Assembly (NCBI RefSeq): GCF_024006985.1
Contig: NZ_JAMXIB010000003.1
Span: forward strand, 62,001 to 126,000
Source: Robiginitalea marina
GTDB lineage: Bacteria; Bacteroidota; Bacteroidia; Flavobacteriales; Flavobacteriaceae
Length of the DNA: 64,000 nt
Direction of reading: 5' to 3'
Shown: in pieces, positions 45,446 through 54,497 of the stretch
Numbering within the stretch: position 1 is the first letter of the stretch
How the letters are laid out: the number at the start of each line of letters is the position of its first letter
Program-made: the position numbers and the translations under genes
The notes under the pieces: generated by a model
What the model was told of the DNA's origin: nothing
Seen by the model: the letters and a program-made list of their open reading frames with translations, nothing else
Database searches by the model: none

Positions 45446-47116
45446 ATGGAAGCTACCCGAGCCCAGGAATCTACCAACGCCATTGAGCGCCTGTATATTA
45501 CCATGCGCCACCTGTTTAACCGCGGGTTCTATAAGCCTATGGGGGTTTCCGGGGAGACCCTGAGGAACGCCCTGTTGCAATTGCGCCCTGAAATTTACGG
45601 GAGTATCGCCGAGGACAAAGCGGAACTGGAAGGCCTGGTATATGTGCTCGAACGCCTGCCGGAAGGGATTGAACAATGCCGGTACATCAACCTGACTTCA
45701 GATGAAGGGTATGGCAAATCGCATTTCACGCCTATCGTGCCCCCGAAGCGCAGGAGGAATTGCTACCGCATTGATGCCGAGCAGATGAACATCGAGATTA
45801 CCCGGGGGCGGTCTGATATCTACGACATCCTTACCCACCTTACCTTCCTGTTCATCGAATCGGGCAAGATAAGCCGCCGGGTTCTCATTGAAGACACCCA
45901 TAAGACCATCCGTGACTGGCAAAAACTGGAAGCGGCGGTACAAAAGAAGAAACTGGCCCTTTCTGAACGGGAAGTAGCCCTGATCCACACCGCCAACATC
46001 CTGGGCAGGTCTTTTGTGGAAGTGATGGCCGTCTACGAGAAACTGGCGACCAGGAAGGATCCCGAGCGATTCCTGAGGATCATCTACTGGTTGGGCAAGC
46101 TCGCGATTGAAGAAGAGACTACCGGCGAGAAACGCACCATAACCTTCAGCGCCACCCTTCGCGAAAGGCTTGGCCACCATATTCACGGGGAACGCTGGGC
46201 CAATACCATCAAAGGGGCATTACACAAGCACGGCCTGCTTGGCCGTCCGGTGCATATCATCAGCTCCAACATGCATAGCGTGCTGAACTCGCTTTTTGCC
46301 CGCACGGCCCTTGCGAAAGAGTTTCCAGAAAGCAATTCCCTGGAAATCTTTGAGGCCCTCAGCATGCCCAAAAACCAGGCCCTACGCGATAAAGTTACCG
46401 CCCTGGCCCGAAAAAACGGCATGCTTGAGATCGACGACACCTCCGGCACCAACATTGACGTACAGATTTTCGACATGGCCCGCTTGACCAGAGATGCCTG
46501 TTGCTATGAGGTCCCGCAGGGGCCCGACGAGAACAAGCCGGTTATCCTGGTAATGGATTACGCCTTCGGGGAGCAGGCCTTTGAATGTATCGATGAGCTG
46601 CTGAAGCCCTACAGGGAAAATGGCGCTCCGGTATTCCTCGACGTTCATTCCATTTCCATCATGGGGAAGGCGGGGATCCTGCAGGGGGACAAGGGCGACC
46701 TGATGATCCCTTCCGCCCACATCTTTGAGGGCACAGCCGACAATTACCCGTTTAAGAACGAGCTTTGCAAAACCGATTTCGAAGGGTATGGCCTGCAGGT
46801 ATGCGAAGGGACGATGGTGACCGTTTTGGGGACCTCCCTGCAAAATAAGGACATCCTCACGTTCTTCCACCAGTCTACCTGGAATGTCATCGGCCTGGAG
46901 ATGGAAGGGGTCCATTACCAAAAGGCCATCCAGTCCGCTTCTCGCATCCGCAAGAGCATCCGCGAAGACGTGAAGGTGCGCTATGCCTACTACGCCTCCG
47001 ACAACCCCTTGAAAACGGGGCACACCCTGGCCTCCGGGGGGTTGGGGACCACGGGGGTCAAGCCAACCTATTTGATTACCGATAAAATTTTGATGCAGAT
47101 CTTTAATTCCAACTGA
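45446..47116 (+). CDS. Conserved protein of unknown function (DUF6909-like) with nucleoside-phosphorylase-like C-terminus
   Basis: A 556-residue soluble protein. I associate it with the Bacteroidota family DUF6909, from memory. The N-terminal half (about 1-330) is helical and charged, with MNIEITRGRSDIYDILTHL and AVQKKKLALSEREVALIH. The last 200 residues look like a nucleoside phosphorylase fold: VILVMDYAFGEQAF, a GKAGILQGDKGDLMIPS segment, NVIGLEMEGVHYQKAI near residue 486 (compare the EMEG/EMEA ribose-binding strand of AMP nucleosidase and PNP-type enzymes) and YYASDNPLKTG (compare SD catalytic segment). Whether it is active is unknown. It sits 2 bases before the Wzz-like gene, but is GC-rich and belongs to the housekeeping side. 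Confidence 0.6.
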   Translation: MEATRAQESTNAIERLYITMRHLFNRGFYKPMGVSGETLRNALLQLRPEIYGSIAEDKAELEGLVYVLERLPEGIEQCRYINLTSDEGYGKSHFTPIVPPKRRRNCYRIDAEQMNIEITRGRSDIYDILTHLTFLFIESGKISRRVLIEDTHKTIRDWQKLEAAVQKKKLALSEREVALIHTANILGRSFVEVMAVYEKLATRKDPERFLRIIYWLGKLAIEEETTGEKRTITFSATLRERLGHHIHGERWANTIKGALHKHGLLGRPVHIISSNMHSVLNSLFARTALAKEFPESNSLEIFEALSMPKNQALRDKVTALARKNGMLEIDDTSGTNIDVQIFDMARLTRDACCYEVPQGPDENKPVILVMDYAFGEQAFECIDELLKPYRENGAPVFLDVHSISIMGKAGILQGDKGDLMIPSAHIFEGTADNYPFKNELCKTDFEGYGLQVCEGTMVTVLGTSLQNKDILTFFHQSTWNVIGLEMEGVHYQKAIQSASRIRKSIREDVKVRYAYYASDNPLKTGHTLASGGLGTTGVKPTYLITDKILMQIFNSN

Positions 47117-47117
47117 T

Positions 47118-48119
47118 ATGGCCACACCTGGAACCAAACCGCCCGAGACTTCCGACGAGATAGATTTGGGGCAACTTTTCAAACTGATTGGAAAGGGATT
47201 CCAAAAGATGTTTCGCGGTTTCCTTTTGATCTACCTCTATTTCAAAAGGAATTTTTTCTGGTTTGCCGGCCTGGGGGTTTTGGGGGTGCTCACGGGGTAT
47301 TTAGTCAACCGACTCGTGGAGCCACTGCAAAAGCTGGACGTTATAGTTACCCCAAACCTCGACAATAGGAATTACCTCTATGATGTAGTGGCCGAATTAC
47401 AATCAAACCTTAAAGCTAAAGATACTGCCTTTCTAAGATCTCAGGGAATACCGGTCAATAGTGTTGAGGGCTTTGATTTGGAAATCACCGACTTGAGGAC
47501 TAAAAGCACCAATACTCCGGGGGATTCTGAGCTCTTGGAGTTGATGAAGGATTTTGGCAATTCCCCGGCGATCGGAGATCTTGTGAGGGAAGCGTTAAGG
47601 GAAAAAACCACCAAAGATCACAGGATAACTTTCTATTTCAAGGATCCCATTGCCGGGGAAGCAATTGCCGGGAAGTTCATGGAGTATTTCAATACCAATG
47701 CGTATTATTCCCAATTATTGGAAACGCAAAGGAAAAACGCACAAGAACGGATTCAGCGAAACGATTCCCTGGTAAAACAAATAGACCAGCTCATCAATAA
47801 CTATACTGAGCAGATGAACCGGGAGCAGGGAGGAACCGAGGGTCGCCTGGTCCTTGAAAACCAGGAACCCCTGAATGTGCCTTCCCTGTTTGAGTTGAAA
47901 AACCAACTCATTAGGGATACGGAAGCCAAACGACTGGAACTCGACATGAAACAAGAGGCGATTACCATCGTGAGCTTTGGGAAGCCGCATAAAGTTATCA
48001 AACCATTGGCCCTGAAAAACATCGTCTTGTTCCCCTTGTTGTTCATTGGAGGCTTTCTGGTGGTTTCCATGGTGCGGTACCTGAACAGGAAGTCTATGGA
48101 ATTAATTCCAAACAAATAA
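47118..48119 (+). CDS. Wzz-type chain-length determinant protein
   Basis: A 333-residue inner-membrane protein with the polysaccharide co-polymerase layout: a cytoplasmic start, a first membrane segment (about 50-68, FFWFAGLGVLGVLTGYLV), a large periplasmic helical part (about 70-295) and a second membrane segment (about 298-321, NIVLFPLLFIGGFLVVSM) with a short basic tail. There is no kinase domain, so it is a PCP-1-like protein and not a Wzc tyrosine kinase. It should set the chain length of the polymer made by the Wzy-like protein encoded downstream. Base composition falls from GC-rich to AT-rich within the gene. It opens the polysaccharide locus and ends 2 bases before rfbB. Confidence 0.78.
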   Translation: MATPGTKPPETSDEIDLGQLFKLIGKGFQKMFRGFLLIYLYFKRNFFWFAGLGVLGVLTGYLVNRLVEPLQKLDVIVTPNLDNRNYLYDVVAELQSNLKAKDTAFLRSQGIPVNSVEGFDLEITDLRTKSTNTPGDSELLELMKDFGNSPAIGDLVREALREKTTKDHRITFYFKDPIAGEAIAGKFMEYFNTNAYYSQLLETQRKNAQERIQRNDSLVKQIDQLINNYTEQMNREQGGTEGRLVLENQEPLNVPSLFELKNQLIRDTEAKRLELDMKQEAITIVSFGKPHKVIKPLALKNIVLFPLLFIGGFLVVSMVRYLNRKSMELIPNK

Positions 48120-48121
48120 TT

Positions 48122-49183
48122 ATGACTTACGAAAAATCTATTCTGATTACCGGAGGAGCGGGTTTTATCGGTTCTCATGTTGTTCGGCACTTCATCAATA
48201 AATATCCGCAAGAGTACAGAATCTTTAATCTGGATGCATTGACCTATGCAGGAAACCTAGAAAACCTAAGGGATGTTGAGACCGCTCCTAATTATAACTT
48301 TATTCACGGCGATATTGTTAATGAGACCTTCATTAGAGAACTTTTTAAGGAGTTTTCATTTAATGGTATCATTCACTTAGCCGCGGAATCCCATGTGGAC
48401 AGATCTATTGCCGATCCAATGGCATTTGTAAAAACGAACATAATAGGTACGGTTAATTTATTAAATGCAGCACGGGATTGCTGGGAGCCCAGTCCTGAGG
48501 GCAAGCTTTTCTACCACGTCAGCACAGACGAGGTTTATGGTTCACTTGGGAATACAGGCCTTTTTACCGAGGAAACCTCCTATAGCCCAAATTCACCCTA
48601 TTCAGCTTCCAAGGCAAGCTCAGATCACTTTGTCAGGGCATATGGTGAAACTTATGGTCTCCCTTTTGTAGTTAGCAATTGCTCCAATAATTACGGACCC
48701 TACCACTTCCCTGAAAAGTTAATCCCATTGTTCATAAATAATATTATCAATTATAAACCATTGCCCGTCTATGGAGATGGAAATTACACCCGGGATTGGC
48801 TTTTTGTAAAGGATCATGCGGTTGCCATAGATCTGGTTTTTCACAAGGGGAAACAGGGAGAAACTTACAATATTGGAGGGTTTAATGAATGGAAAAACAT
48901 TGATCTCGTGCGATTGCTTTGTCAGAAGATGGACAAAAAACTGGGTCGGCCCGAGGGGACCTCAGAAGGGCTAATTACATTTGTAAAAGATCGGCCGGGT
49001 CATGATTTTCGATATGCAATAGATGCCACTAAAATCAATCAGGAACTTGGATGGAAGCCCTCGGTGACTTTTGAACAAGGACTGGAACAAACCATAGATT
49101 GGTATTTGTATAATCAACAATGGCTCGACCATGTTACTTCTGGAGAATACCGGGAGTACTATCAAAAGCACTATTTAGACTAG
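48122..49183 (+). CDS. rfbB: dTDP-glucose 4,6-dehydratase
   Basis: Extended short-chain dehydrogenase that converts dTDP-glucose to dTDP-4-keto-6-deoxyglucose; 353 residues. NAD-binding [11 protein letters not shown] (about 10-20), [11 protein letters not shown], the catalytic tyrosine in [13 protein letters not shown] (about 158-170) and [14 protein letters not shown], all diagnostic for RmlB/RfbB. Its product can feed both dTDP-rhamnose (rfbCD) and the 4-amino sugar branch (DegT and NeuD-like genes). It is followed by rfbA after 19 bases. Confidence 0.96.
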   Translation: MTYEKSILITGGAGFIGSHVVRHFINKYPQEYRIFNLDALTYAGNLENLRDVETAPNYNFIHGDIVNETFIRELFKEFSFNGIIHLAAESHVDRSIADPMAFVKTNIIGTVNLLNAARDCWEPSPEGKLFYHVSTDEVYGSLGNTGLFTEETSYSPNSPYSASKASSDHFVRAYGETYGLPFVVSNCSNNYGPYHFPEKLIPLFINNIINYKPLPVYGDGNYTRDWLFVKDHAVAIDLVFHKGKQGETYNIGGFNEWKNIDLVRLLCQKMDKKLGRPEGTSEGLITFVKDRPGHDFRYAIDATKINQELGWKPSVTFEQGLEQTIDWYLYNQQWLDHVTSGEYREYYQKHYLD

Positions 49184-49202
49184 AAAGGGAAATCCAGACA
49201 GA

Positions 49203-50069
49203 ATGAAGGGAATAATATTAGCCGGAGGATCTGGCACGCGACTACACCCCATCACCCTTGCGGTAAGCAAACAACTAATGCCCATATACGACAAGCCCAT
49301 GATTTACTACCCCTTGTCGACCCTCATGTATGCGGGCATTCGCGAAATTTTAATTATCTCAACACCAAAAGATCTCCCGCTGTTTCGGGACTTGTTGGGA
49401 GATGGTTCACGGTATGGTTGTTCATTTGACTATGCCGTTCAAGATGCCCCGAACGGTCTTGCTGAAGCGTTTCTCATAGGCTCGGAATTCGTAGGCGGCG
49501 ATAAAGTGGCTTTGATCCTCGGAGACAATATCTTTTACGGGTCGGGTTTAGCGCGTTTGCTTCAGGCCAATAATGACCCTGACGGGGGAATTATTTATGC
49601 ATACCGCGTTCACGATCCTGAACGATATGGGGTTGTGGAGTTTGATAAGAACGGCCGGGTAATAAGTATTGAGGAAAAGCCCCAACATCCCAAATCGAAC
49701 TATGCGGTGCCGGGGATCTATTTTTACGATAATGACGTATTGGAAATTGCGCGCAACATCAAGCCCAGCGCGCGGGGGGAACTTGAAATTACAGACGTCA
49801 ACAGGGAGTATTTACAGCGCGAGAAATTGAATGTAAGCATCTTGGACCGAGGAACTGCCTGGCTGGATACTGGCACCTTTCAGTCCCTGATGCAGGCTTC
49901 CCAATTTGTTGAGGTGATCGAGGAACGTCAGGGGCTTAAAATTGGGGCGATTGAGGCAGCTGCCTTTGAAATGGGCTTTATTGACAAATCCCAATTCCTC
50001 AGTCTTGCCGAGCCTTTAATGAAGAGTGGCTATGGCAGAAGCTTAATGGGTATTATAGAAAAGGACTAA
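49203..50069 (+). CDS. rfbA: Glucose-1-phosphate thymidylyltransferase
   Basis: Makes dTDP-glucose from dTTP and glucose-1-phosphate, the first step of the dTDP-sugar branch; 288 residues, the usual length. The nucleotidyltransferase signature [20 protein letters not shown]-like (residues 8-27), GDNIFYGSG near 108, [20 protein letters not shown] near 160 and GTAWLDTGT are present. Its stop overlaps the rfbC start by one base (TAATG). Confidence 0.96.
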   Translation: MKGIILAGGSGTRLHPITLAVSKQLMPIYDKPMIYYPLSTLMYAGIREILIISTPKDLPLFRDLLGDGSRYGCSFDYAVQDAPNGLAEAFLIGSEFVGGDKVALILGDNIFYGSGLARLLQANNDPDGGIIYAYRVHDPERYGVVEFDKNGRVISIEEKPQHPKSNYAVPGIYFYDNDVLEIARNIKPSARGELEITDVNREYLQREKLNVSILDRGTAWLDTGTFQSLMQASQFVEVIEERQGLKIGAIEAAAFEMGFIDKSQFLSLAEPLMKSGYGRSLMGIIEKD

Positions 50070-50614
50070 TGAAGTTTGAGAAAACCGGACTGGAAGGTTG
50101 TTTTATTATTGAGCCAACTGTTTTTGAGGATAACAGGGGCTATTTTATGGAGACGTTCAGCCAACGCGAATTTGAGGCGAATATAGGCCGAGTGAATTTC
50201 GTCCAGGACAACCAATCTCATTCCAAAAGAGGCGTTGTCCGAGCCCTCCACTATCAGGTAGGAGATGCCGCTCAGGCCAAACTGGTGCGTGTGCTACAGG
50301 GGCGCGTTCTCGATGTGGCAGTAGATCTTCGAAAGGATTCCTTAACGTTTGGGGAGCATATAGCTGTTGAACTTTCAGAAACCAATAAAAAGCAGATTTT
50401 TATCCCGCGCGGATTCGCGCATGGATTTGTGGCACTGAGTGAAACGGCAGAATTCTTTTATAAGTGCGATAATTTTTATGATAAAAATGCTGAGGCGGGC
50501 ATTATCTATAGCGACCCCGATTTGAAGATTGACTGGGTGCTCTCTGAATCAGACATTACACTTTCCTTAAAAGACGCGGCCCTGCCATTGCTTAAGAATG
50601 CAAGGCTCTCATGA
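50069..50614 (+). CDS. rfbC: dTDP-4-dehydrorhamnose 3,5-epimerase
   Basis: Cupin-fold epimerase converting dTDP-4-keto-6-deoxyglucose to the 4-keto-rhamnose form; 181 residues. The catalytic histidine region GVVRALHYQ (about 58-66), DVAVDLRKDSLTFG and FIPRGFAHGFVALSE (about 111-125) are typical. It overlaps rfbA by one base and rfbD by four, indicating translational coupling. Confidence 0.96.
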   Translation: MKFEKTGLEGCFIIEPTVFEDNRGYFMETFSQREFEANIGRVNFVQDNQSHSKRGVVRALHYQVGDAAQAKLVRVLQGRVLDVAVDLRKDSLTFGEHIAVELSETNKKQIFIPRGFAHGFVALSETAEFFYKCDNFYDKNAEAGIIYSDPDLKIDWVLSESDITLSLKDAALPLLKNARLS

Positions 50615-51468
50615 AAGTACTTGTTACAGGAAGCCAAGGACAACTGGGGAAGAGCATAGAGAGGCTCCGGAAAGGATTCCCATCGCTGGATTTTGTATTT
50701 ACCACGCGAGAGGTATTAGACATTACCAATCCAGACATGCTTAGTGCTGCTTTCTCTGAACATTCACCGGATTATTGCATTAATTGCGCCGCCTATACGG
50801 CGGTTGACAAAGCAGAAGAAGAGCCAGCCCAGGCATTTTCAATCAATGCTGATGGCGTTGGCTTTTTGGCAAAATGCTGTCAGGAATACAACACTACCCT
50901 GATCCACCTGTCTACTGATTTCGTCTTTGACGGCAAATCTCCCAGGCCTTATACTGAGGAAGATACTCCGGCTCCTCTAAGCGTTTATGGGCGCAGCAAA
51001 TGGGAAGGTGAAAGGATAATAGAGTCTACCCTGCATCGCTATTTCATTATCAGAACCTCCTGGGTATTCTCGGAATACGGGCGTAATTTTCTAAAAACGA
51101 TGCTTAAGCTGAGTAAGGAGAGAGATGAGCTGAAAGTGGTGGATGATCAGATTGGCAGACCGACCTATGCCGTTGATCTGGCAAGATATATACTCGAACT
51201 TATAGAAAGCGCAACACCACCGATGGGACTAGTGCACTTCGCAAATCAAGGGGAGTATAGTTGGTATGGTTTTGCCCAAGAAATTTTCAGGAAAGCGGGG
51301 ATTTTCGTAAAGCTTCACCCAATTAAATCCAAGGATTATCCCGCGTTGGCAAAAAGGCCCGTATATTCTGTTTTAAATACAGCAAAAGCGGAGCAAATTT
51401 TGGGAACCAGCATACCAAGAGTTGAAAACGCAATTGAAAGGTGCTTACAACAACTTCATGTGGAATAA
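50611..51468 (+). CDS. rfbD: dTDP-4-dehydrorhamnose reductase
   Basis: NAD(P)H-dependent reductase completing dTDP-L-rhamnose synthesis; 285 residues. Dinucleotide-binding VTGSQGQLGKSI (residues 5-16), NCAAYTAVDKAEEEP, STDFVFDGKSPRPYTEED and the YxxxK motif in VYGRSKWEGE (about 126-135) are present. It overlaps rfbC (4 bases) and the following lipoprotein gene (11 bases). Having rfbABCD complete means rhamnose is very probably a sugar of the polymer. Confidence 0.95.
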   Translation: MKVLVTGSQGQLGKSIERLRKGFPSLDFVFTTREVLDITNPDMLSAAFSEHSPDYCINCAAYTAVDKAEEEPAQAFSINADGVGFLAKCCQEYNTTLIHLSTDFVFDGKSPRPYTEEDTPAPLSVYGRSKWEGERIIESTLHRYFIIRTSWVFSEYGRNFLKTMLKLSKERDELKVVDDQIGRPTYAVDLARYILELIESATPPMGLVHFANQGEYSWYGFAQEIFRKAGIFVKLHPIKSKDYPALAKRPVYSVLNTAKAEQILGTSIPRVENAIERCLQQLHVE

Positions 51469-51967
51469 ACTTAATCTCATAGTAGCAGCGCTTGTATTGG
51501 CGGGCTGCCAGACAGGAAGCTCCACTAAAGAGCAAGACTTCTTTCAGTTATCACTAAAGTTGAAGACCTGTGCCCAGGATGAATTCCAGCTCTTTTACCT
51601 GGATCAGAAAACGGATACATTTTCAGACAACCAGAGACTCCGTATTCCTGTATCACCAAGTGATTCATTTCAAGAAATCCTATTCCAAGTGCCGATTGAT
51701 TATTATCCGCCCCGGTTCCGGATCGATCTTGGAGAACATCGACAGACCTGTTTCCTTGAGGTTGACACTATAGAAATTAAATTCCGACACAAAAAAATCA
51801 TCATACCGCCCCGGGCCATTCAAAGGTATTTTGATTCAAACATCTATATGGAACTGGAGGATTCCATCATCAGGCGATTCCCTGTTAAAGGCAGATATGA
51901 TCCAATTCTCTTTTCCAGCCCGCTTCTTGAAAAGGAAATGTATCTTAGATTCCAATTGGAAAATTAA
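51458..51967 (+). CDS. Small lipoprotein of unknown function in the polysaccharide locus
   Basis: A 169-residue predicted lipoprotein with a short signal peptide ending in a lipobox (LVLAGC, Cys17). The mature part is beta-rich, with charged/aromatic stretches such as FQLFYLDQKTDTFSDNQR and DYYPPRFRIDLGEHRQTC. I do not recognise a family. The ATG at 51458 is chosen because it starts the signal peptide; the ORF could open at 51422 inside rfbD. It overlaps rfbD by 11 bases and precedes the flippase by 14, so it is co-expressed with the locus. It may be a periplasmic or outer-membrane accessory of export; this is only positional. Confidence 0.6.
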   Translation: MWNKLNLIVAALVLAGCQTGSSTKEQDFFQLSLKLKTCAQDEFQLFYLDQKTDTFSDNQRLRIPVSPSDSFQEILFQVPIDYYPPRFRIDLGEHRQTCFLEVDTIEIKFRHKKIIIPPRAIQRYFDSNIYMELEDSIIRRFPVKGRYDPILFSSPLLEKEMYLRFQLEN

Positions 51968-51981
51968 CAAGATAGCCGTAT

Positions 51982-53424
51982 ATGTCGGTTAGAAAGAAAA
52001 CAGCTTCCGGGATTTTCTGGATGTCACTGGACGTCCTTATGATTAGGGGGTTGACATTCATTACCTCTATTCTTTTGGCAAGACTCCTTAGCCCAGAGGA
52101 ATTCGGGCTGGTTGGCATGCTGTTAATATTCATTGCTATTGGCACTACTTTGGTGGAAAGCGGGTTGTCCGAATCCTTAATCCGCACCATTGCGCCGGAT
52201 CAACGCGATTTTTCGTCCGTTTTTTATGTCAATATTCTTTTAAGCCTTTTGGCTTATCTGATTTTATACTTTACCGCTCCCTGGATTGCTCATTTTTATG
52301 GTGTACCCGCCCTAGTATCCCTGGCAAGAGCTTATGGGGTCACATTTGTACTTTCCGGGTTATCAGTGGTACAGTCCACGATCCTTTTACGTGAGCATAA
52401 ATTCAAGAAACTCATGTTGCTGAATTTGCCGGGATCCATTGCCGGGGCAAGTGTGGGGCTTTATATGGGGTATTCAGGATCGGGGGTTTGGAGTATAATT
52501 TTTATGTATCTAACCATTTATGGGGTTCAGGCACTGTTTTTATGGCTATTCTCGACATGGAGGCCATCTTGGGTGTTTTCCAGGAAAAGGATTATTTATC
52601 ATTTGAATTTTGGATATAAACTCCTGTTGTCCGGGCTGATAAACGCAGTGTTCAACAATCTCTACAACGTGATTATCGGCAAATTTTTTGCCGTAAGGTT
52701 CCTGGGGTATTATGAGAGATCCTATGCCTTTAGTCAACAACCGGTTATGATTCTTTCCGGAGTTTTGGCCAAGGTTACCTACCCTATAATGGCTGAGATT
52801 CGCGAAAACAAGGAAAGGGTCTCAAACATGTACCGTTTGCTGTTTCAAACCTCATTCTTTTTGGCGGCCCCCATAATGATAATTGCCGCAGCCCTGGCAA
52901 AGCCGATATTCTCCTATTTCCTGGGTCCGGCCTGGGAAGGCGCTGCGACATTTTTCCAAATTCTCTGCCTGGCCTCCGTGTTTTATCCCATCAATGCTTT
53001 TAACCTGAATATTCTTAAAGTCTATGGCAGGACTGACCTTTTTTTGAAATTGGAGGTCATCAAGAAAGCAATTATGTCGGCAGGCCTGGCTATTGGATTT
53101 TATTTTGGGATTGTTGGCCTGCTATGGAGTCTTGTTGCCGCGGCATTTATGGCCCTATTAGTCAACGCATCGTATAGTGCGATTTTAATTGGATATGGCC
53201 CTGTCAAGCAGCTTAAGGATATGGCCCCGATTGCTTTAATTTCAGGGCTCACCTATATTCTGCTCCATTTTCTTTCAGCCAATCTGGACATGGAAACTGA
53301 AATAATTAGGATAACTTTGCTTACGTGCTTGGGGATAGGAGTATACCTGCTTCTTGCTCTCCTTCTAAAGATACCCGTGCTAAGTTTTATTAAGGGGGTG
53401 ATTAAAAACCACTTACGATTATGA
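51982..53424 (+). CDS. wzx: Wzx-type polysaccharide flippase (MOP superfamily, WzxC/RfbX-like)
   Basis: A 480-residue integral inner-membrane protein with about 12-14 hydrophobic segments. It flips undecaprenyl-diphosphate-linked repeat units to the periplasmic face. The N-terminus RKKTASGIFWMSLDVLMIRG and segment ARLLSPEEFGLVGMLLIF, with the GYYERSYAFSQQPVMIL region in the middle, fit the lipopolysaccharide biosynthesis/oligosaccharide flippase branch of MOP proteins. It is coupled to the aminotransferase gene by an ATGA overlap. The substrate is the repeat unit built by the enzymes of this locus (inferred). Confidence 0.85.
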   Translation: MSVRKKTASGIFWMSLDVLMIRGLTFITSILLARLLSPEEFGLVGMLLIFIAIGTTLVESGLSESLIRTIAPDQRDFSSVFYVNILLSLLAYLILYFTAPWIAHFYGVPALVSLARAYGVTFVLSGLSVVQSTILLREHKFKKLMLLNLPGSIAGASVGLYMGYSGSGVWSIIFMYLTIYGVQALFLWLFSTWRPSWVFSRKRIIYHLNFGYKLLLSGLINAVFNNLYNVIIGKFFAVRFLGYYERSYAFSQQPVMILSGVLAKVTYPIMAEIRENKERVSNMYRLLFQTSFFLAAPIMIIAAALAKPIFSYFLGPAWEGAATFFQILCLASVFYPINAFNLNILKVYGRTDLFLKLEVIKKAIMSAGLAIGFYFGIVGLLWSLVAAAFMALLVNASYSAILIGYGPVKQLKDMAPIALISGLTYILLHFLSANLDMETEIIRITLLTCLGIGVYLLLALLLKIPVLSFIKGVIKNHLRL

Positions 53425-54497
53425 TAAATGTAACCCAAACCTTTCTTCCCCCATTGGAAGAATACATGACGGTTTTTAAACGGGCCTACGATGCTCGATG
53501 GATTACCAATAGGGGTAGTTTGGTTTTGGAATTGGAGAGCAAGCTCCAGTCATTTTTGGGAGTAAATCAAATGATTATCACGAATAATGGGACTACACCT
53601 CTGCAAATCGCGCTTCGTTTGCTGGCTAATCAGGGAGAAGTTATTACCACGCCCTTTAGCTATGTGGCAACAAGTTCCGCTATTGTATGGGATCGAAGCA
53701 CCCCTGTTTTTGTTGACATTGACCCGGAATATCTGACCATTGACGAGACCAAAATAGTAGAAGCCATTACAGAGCGAACCACGGCTATATTGGCAACCCA
53801 TGTATTTGGAAATCCATGTAATGTGGAGGCGATCGACAGGATTGCGAAGCGACACAATCTTAAGGTAATCTATGATGGAGCGCATTGTTTTGGGGTGAAG
53901 TATAAAGGCTCTTCCCTTTTCAACTATGGGGATGTAAGCACATGTAGTTTTCATGCCACCAAACTATTCCACACTGGAGAGGGAGGGGCAATGTTCACAG
54001 AAAGTCATGAACTTTTTCATAAACTTTATTACAGCCATAATTTTGGACATGACGGACCTGAAAATTTCCATGGACTTGGCATAAATGGCAAAATATCGGA
54101 GCTACAAGCTGCAATGGGCCTTGCCTTGCTACCTTATTTGGAGCAGATAATGGCTGAACGAAAAAGGGTTTATGATCATTATGAGGCAGAACTGGACCTG
54201 CGGGATATTCAAAGCATAAAGATTAGGGAGGGAACTTTATGGAATTATAGCTACTTTCCTATCTTGATGCCAAGCGAAAACACACTCCTTAAAGCTCAAA
54301 GGGAACTGAACCAAGAGCGGATTTTTCCGCGACGCTATTTTTATCCTTCCCTTAATAAGATTCCCTATATTAATGGTCCTGATATGCCTGTTTCTGAAAA
54401 TATTGCCTCAAGAATTCTTTGTTTGCCCATGTATCCGGAATTGCAGAAACCTGATCAGGAACGAATATGTGGTATTATAAATAAAAATATATGCTGA
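53421..54497 (+). CDS. DegT/DnrJ/EryC1/StrS-family sugar aminotransferase
   Basis: PLP-dependent transaminase acting on nucleotide-linked keto sugars; 358 residues. NNGTTPLQIALRLL (about 52-65), YDGAHCFGVKYKG and the PLP lysine in FHATKLFHTGEGGA (Lys near residue 182) are intact. Beside rfbAB, an acetyltransferase and a WecF-like transferase, the likely substrate is dTDP-4-keto-6-deoxyhexose, giving a dTDP-4-amino sugar such as Fuc4N or Qui4N (inferred; 3-amination by FdtB-type enzymes is an alternative, but no FdtA isomerase gene is visible). It overlaps the acetyltransferase gene by 7 bases. Confidence 0.88.
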   Translation: MINVTQTFLPPLEEYMTVFKRAYDARWITNRGSLVLELESKLQSFLGVNQMIITNNGTTPLQIALRLLANQGEVITTPFSYVATSSAIVWDRSTPVFVDIDPEYLTIDETKIVEAITERTTAILATHVFGNPCNVEAIDRIAKRHNLKVIYDGAHCFGVKYKGSSLFNYGDVSTCSFHATKLFHTGEGGAMFTESHELFHKLYYSHNFGHDGPENFHGLGINGKISELQAAMGLALLPYLEQIMAERKRVYDHYEAELDLRDIQSIKIREGTLWNYSYFPILMPSENTLLKAQRELNQERIFPRRYFYPSLNKIPYINGPDMPVSENIASRILCLPMYPELQKPDQERICGIINKNIC

